Assembly: GCA_964586145.1 (NCBI GenBank)
Contig: CAZPHH010000016.1
Span: 1 to 64,000, forward strand
Reading direction: 5' to 3'
Length of the DNA: 64,000 nucleotides
Source of the DNA: JAFGJQ01 sp964586145
Lineage (GTDB): Bacteria; Planctomycetota; Phycisphaerae; UBA1845
Position 1 is the stretch's first letter. Every line of letters begins with the position of its first letter. Below, one piece after another: positions 62,207 through 64,000 of the stretch. Under the pieces are notes generated by a model. The model saw only the letters and a program-made list of their open reading frames with translations, searched no databases and was not told the DNA's origin. The position numbers and the translations under genes were made by a program.

Positions 62207-63328
62207 TTACCGCGGTACGAACGACGTGGCCATGAGGATCACCTCCCGATCGTAGGTGGCCTTGCCCTCAAACGTCCAAGTCACCTGCTCGAAACCCCGG
62301 TCCATTCCGGCGGCCTGGGCTTCCTTCGCGTAGCCGCGAAGAACGTCGGCCAACGGCGGGAAGCCCGCCTCGGTCTCCCGCTCCGCGTCAAACATCAACG
62401 TGGCCGGCTCCGGCGCCTTTTCCGCGTTGTGGGCGATGATCCGCCCCGGCAGTGTCACCCACACCTCGATCTCCTCGTCCGCGAGGTCCGCGGTCACTTC
62501 GTACTCTGCCTGCACATGATCCCACGCTGCCAGAAACGCGTCCACCGTGGAGGCCGGCAGGCGTGATTCCGCCAGGGCCGCTTCCATGGCCTGCCTCGCC
62601 TCACGCCGAACCGCCTGCTCCATCGCCGCGCTTGCATCATCCGCATTATCCTTGTGGATCAGGCTCCGCATCCGCTTGAGAAGCTCCGGCGACTGATACA
62701 CGTCCGTTACGCGATCCCGGGCGGTCAGCCAGGCCTCTGCAGGCAGGGCCGGGCCAAGCGAGAGCGCAGCCAAGTTCACCATTTCACCCGCGCGAGCAGC
62801 CTCAAATGCGATCAGGGCCGTTGCCAGTTCCTGCCGATCCTCCTCGGTCATCTCGCCAGGCGCCTTGCGGGTGATGGATTTGAGCCGATCGGACTCCAGG
62901 ATTTGGGCTCGGTGGTATTCGATCTGGGCCGCTCGCCGAGGCCGGTACGCCCGTCGGAAATGGTAGTACGTGCCGTCCGCCCGCCGTTCGATGGTCACGT
63001 CCGTGGGAAACTGCAGCGCCGCCCGCGCCAGCGGCGTGCCCGGCTCGGCGTAGGAGGACGGAATGGCCTCGCCCGCCGCCAGCCGGCGCACGGCCAGACG
63101 GATCACCTCTTCCCGATCGTCCTTCTGTTGCCGCCGTTCGGCGGTCTGCCAGCCGGACGCCTCCGACGGCATCGCATCCCCCGACCGGATGTCTTCGGGA
63201 TCGCTGTGGATGACTACGGTCGCCCATCCGGAGCCGTCCGGGAGAATGACAAACCGTTCGGTCCGCCTGATGCACCCGATTGCCAGGAGCAGCACCGCTC
63301 CCGCCGCCAACGATTGCCACCGGATCAT
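62207..63328 (-). CDS. Putative lipoprotein of unknown function
   Basis: 373-aa exported protein. GGAGG precedes the ATG at 8-nt spacing. The signal sequence ends with lipobox LAIGC (Cys19). The mature protein starts with a beta region (RTERFVILPDGSGWATVVIHSD) and is then mostly helical and charged (ARAGEMVNLAALSLG, AMEQAVRREARQAMEAALAESRLP). It ends with further beta sequence (VWVTLPGRIIAHNAEKAPEPATLMFDAERE). This layout fits envelope stress or assembly lipoproteins, but no family is recognised. It lies upstream of the ECF sigma pair on the same strand, separated by the tandem repeat. Confidence 0.7.
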   Translation of the reverse strand: MIRWQSLAAGAVLLLAIGCIRRTERFVILPDGSGWATVVIHSDPEDIRSGDAMPSEASGWQTAERRQQKDDREEVIRLAVRRLAAGEAIPSSYAEPGTPLARAALQFPTDVTIERRADGTYYHFRRAYRPRRAAQIEYHRAQILESDRLKSITRKAPGEMTEEDRQELATALIAFEAARAGEMVNLAALSLGPALPAEAWLTARDRVTDVYQSPELLKRMRSLIHKDNADDASAAMEQAVRREARQAMEAALAESRLPASTVDAFLAAWDHVQAEYEVTADLADEEIEVWVTLPGRIIAHNAEKAPEPATLMFDAERETEAGFPPLADVLRGYAKEAQAAGMDRGFEQVTWTFEGKATYDREVILMATSFVPR

Positions 63329-63594
63329 GTGTCAGCCTCCTCGCGCGGTGTTGCGCTCCCTTGTGAGCGGCACGGCGGCCGCCGATGCCGCGGGCCGGAT
63401 TTGCCGATCCCGGCCTCCTGGAAAGGCCGCAGGCGTACGCTAACGCGGCCTCCACGTGTACTGACGCACGGGCGGACCGATTCGTCTACGCCGGGCGGCC
63501 GACATCCTGAGACGACATGACGGAACCTGTTATAGGGTAAAAGGTTACAGAACGCCTTGGCCGGCTGACGAGTGGCGAGGGCCGCAGGTTGCTC

Positions 63595-64000
63595 TCACCC
63601 ACAGAGATTGGCCGGGCGGGCATCCAGCAGGCGAACGAGGGTTTCTGTGTCCATCTCGACGAGCACGCCGCGCCGGCCGCCGTTGACGATGATGCGGTCC
63701 AGGGCGAGAAGCGACTCCTCGATGTAGACGGGCAGCGGGCGTCGCATGGCAAACGGCGAGATGCCTCCGACCTGGTAGCCGGTGATCTTTTCCGCCTCTT
63801 GCGACTCCGCCAGGTCCGCGTGTTTGTCCCCGACGGCCCGGGCCGTCCGTTTTGCATCGAAGCGCTGGTCGCCCGGGACAATCGCCACGTAGAACGATTT
63901 GCCGTCGCCTTTGACGATCAGCGTTTTGCAGGTCATCTCCAGGGGCTGTCCCACGGCTTGGGCCGCGTGGTTGGCCCCGATCTCGGTGAACGTGTACTCC
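63595..64000 (-). CDS. YbaK/EbsC-family aminoacyl-tRNA deacylase (5' end outside the window)
   Basis: At least 135 residues, with the N-terminus cut off by the window edge. EYTFTEIGANHAAQAVGQPLEMTCKTLIVKGDGKSFYVAIVPGDQRFD and EAEKITGYQVGGISPFAMRRPLPVYIEESLLA match the YbaK/Cys-tRNA(Pro) deacylase fold. The conserved Lys (KTLIVKGDGK) and the GGISP loop are intact. It hydrolyses misacylated tRNAs, typically Cys-tRNA(Pro). The 265 bp after it (63329-63594) contain nothing I recognise. Confidence 0.88.
   Translation of the reverse strand, partial: EYTFTEIGANHAAQAVGQPLEMTCKTLIVKGDGKSFYVAIVPGDQRFDAKRTARAVGDKHADLAESQEAEKITGYQVGGISPFAMRRPLPVYIEESLLALDRIIVNGGRRGVLVEMDTETLVRLLDARPANLCG

Overview
The window is a GC-rich chromosomal segment, most likely from a member of the Planctomycetota (class not resolvable by eye). 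The call rests on several traits together: an LpxC-FabZ fusion, a complete C30 carotenoid acid/ester pathway, two GroEL paralogues around one GroES, secreted proteins ending in dockerin-like EF-hand repeats or MYXO-CTERM-like tails, and an ABC permease fused to a CPBP protease. Two runs of exactly 100 N (42324-42423, 43947-44046) mark scaffold gaps, so this is a draft or metagenome assembly. I saw no rRNA, tRNA or CRISPR array.

Layout. 0-9 kb: Zn alcohol dehydrogenase, squalene/phytoene synthase, WecA/TagO-like phosphotransferase, gingipain-type C25 protease and two small envelope proteins. 9.1-12.9 kb: AbiEi/AbiEii toxin-antitoxin pair inside a ~215-220 bp direct repeat, with a promoter and palindromic operator. 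13-22 kb: ABC-F ATPase, thymidine kinase, GyrA and a beta-propeller lipoprotein. 22-24 kb: RtcA and an AbrB antitoxin with a Doc-like toxin cut short at a 58-bp repeat. 24-30 kb: divergent crtO-crtQ-crtP / crtNc-crtN genes which, with the synthase at 1.9 kb, could make a staphyloxanthin-like glycosylated and acylated C30 carotenoid. 30-38 kb: ompH-lpxD-lpxC/fabZ-lpxA-oxidoreductase-ABC exporter run for lipid A and envelope assembly. 38.4-39.6 kb: a ~1.1 kb hairpin-rich gene-free stretch. 40-51 kb: aminotransferase, deacetylase-family hydrolase, HGSNAT-like acyltransferase, a very large NlpC/P60-type secreted protein with its partner, a small basic protein, HDOD-GGDEF and DUF962. 51.6-58 kb: groEL1-groES-groEL2-dnaJ-grpE, a zinc ribbon and YacG. 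58-64 kb: YWTD propeller, AhbD-like radical SAM protein, YjbQ, ECF sigma/anti-sigma pair, a lipoprotein and a partial YbaK.

The most striking feature is a family of short GC-rich palindromic repeats. One family, whose 25-bp terminal unit contains the hairpin GACCGGCT-TTCC-AGCCGGTC, lies intergenically at 1, 19.5 and 44 kb. It also lies inside the grpE reading frame, where it has become an 18-bp tandem array encoding a collagen-like Gly-x-Ala-Gly-Pro-Thr stretch. The intergenic arrays run mainly at 19 bp, which would break a reading frame; the coding copy runs at 18 bp, which keeps it.
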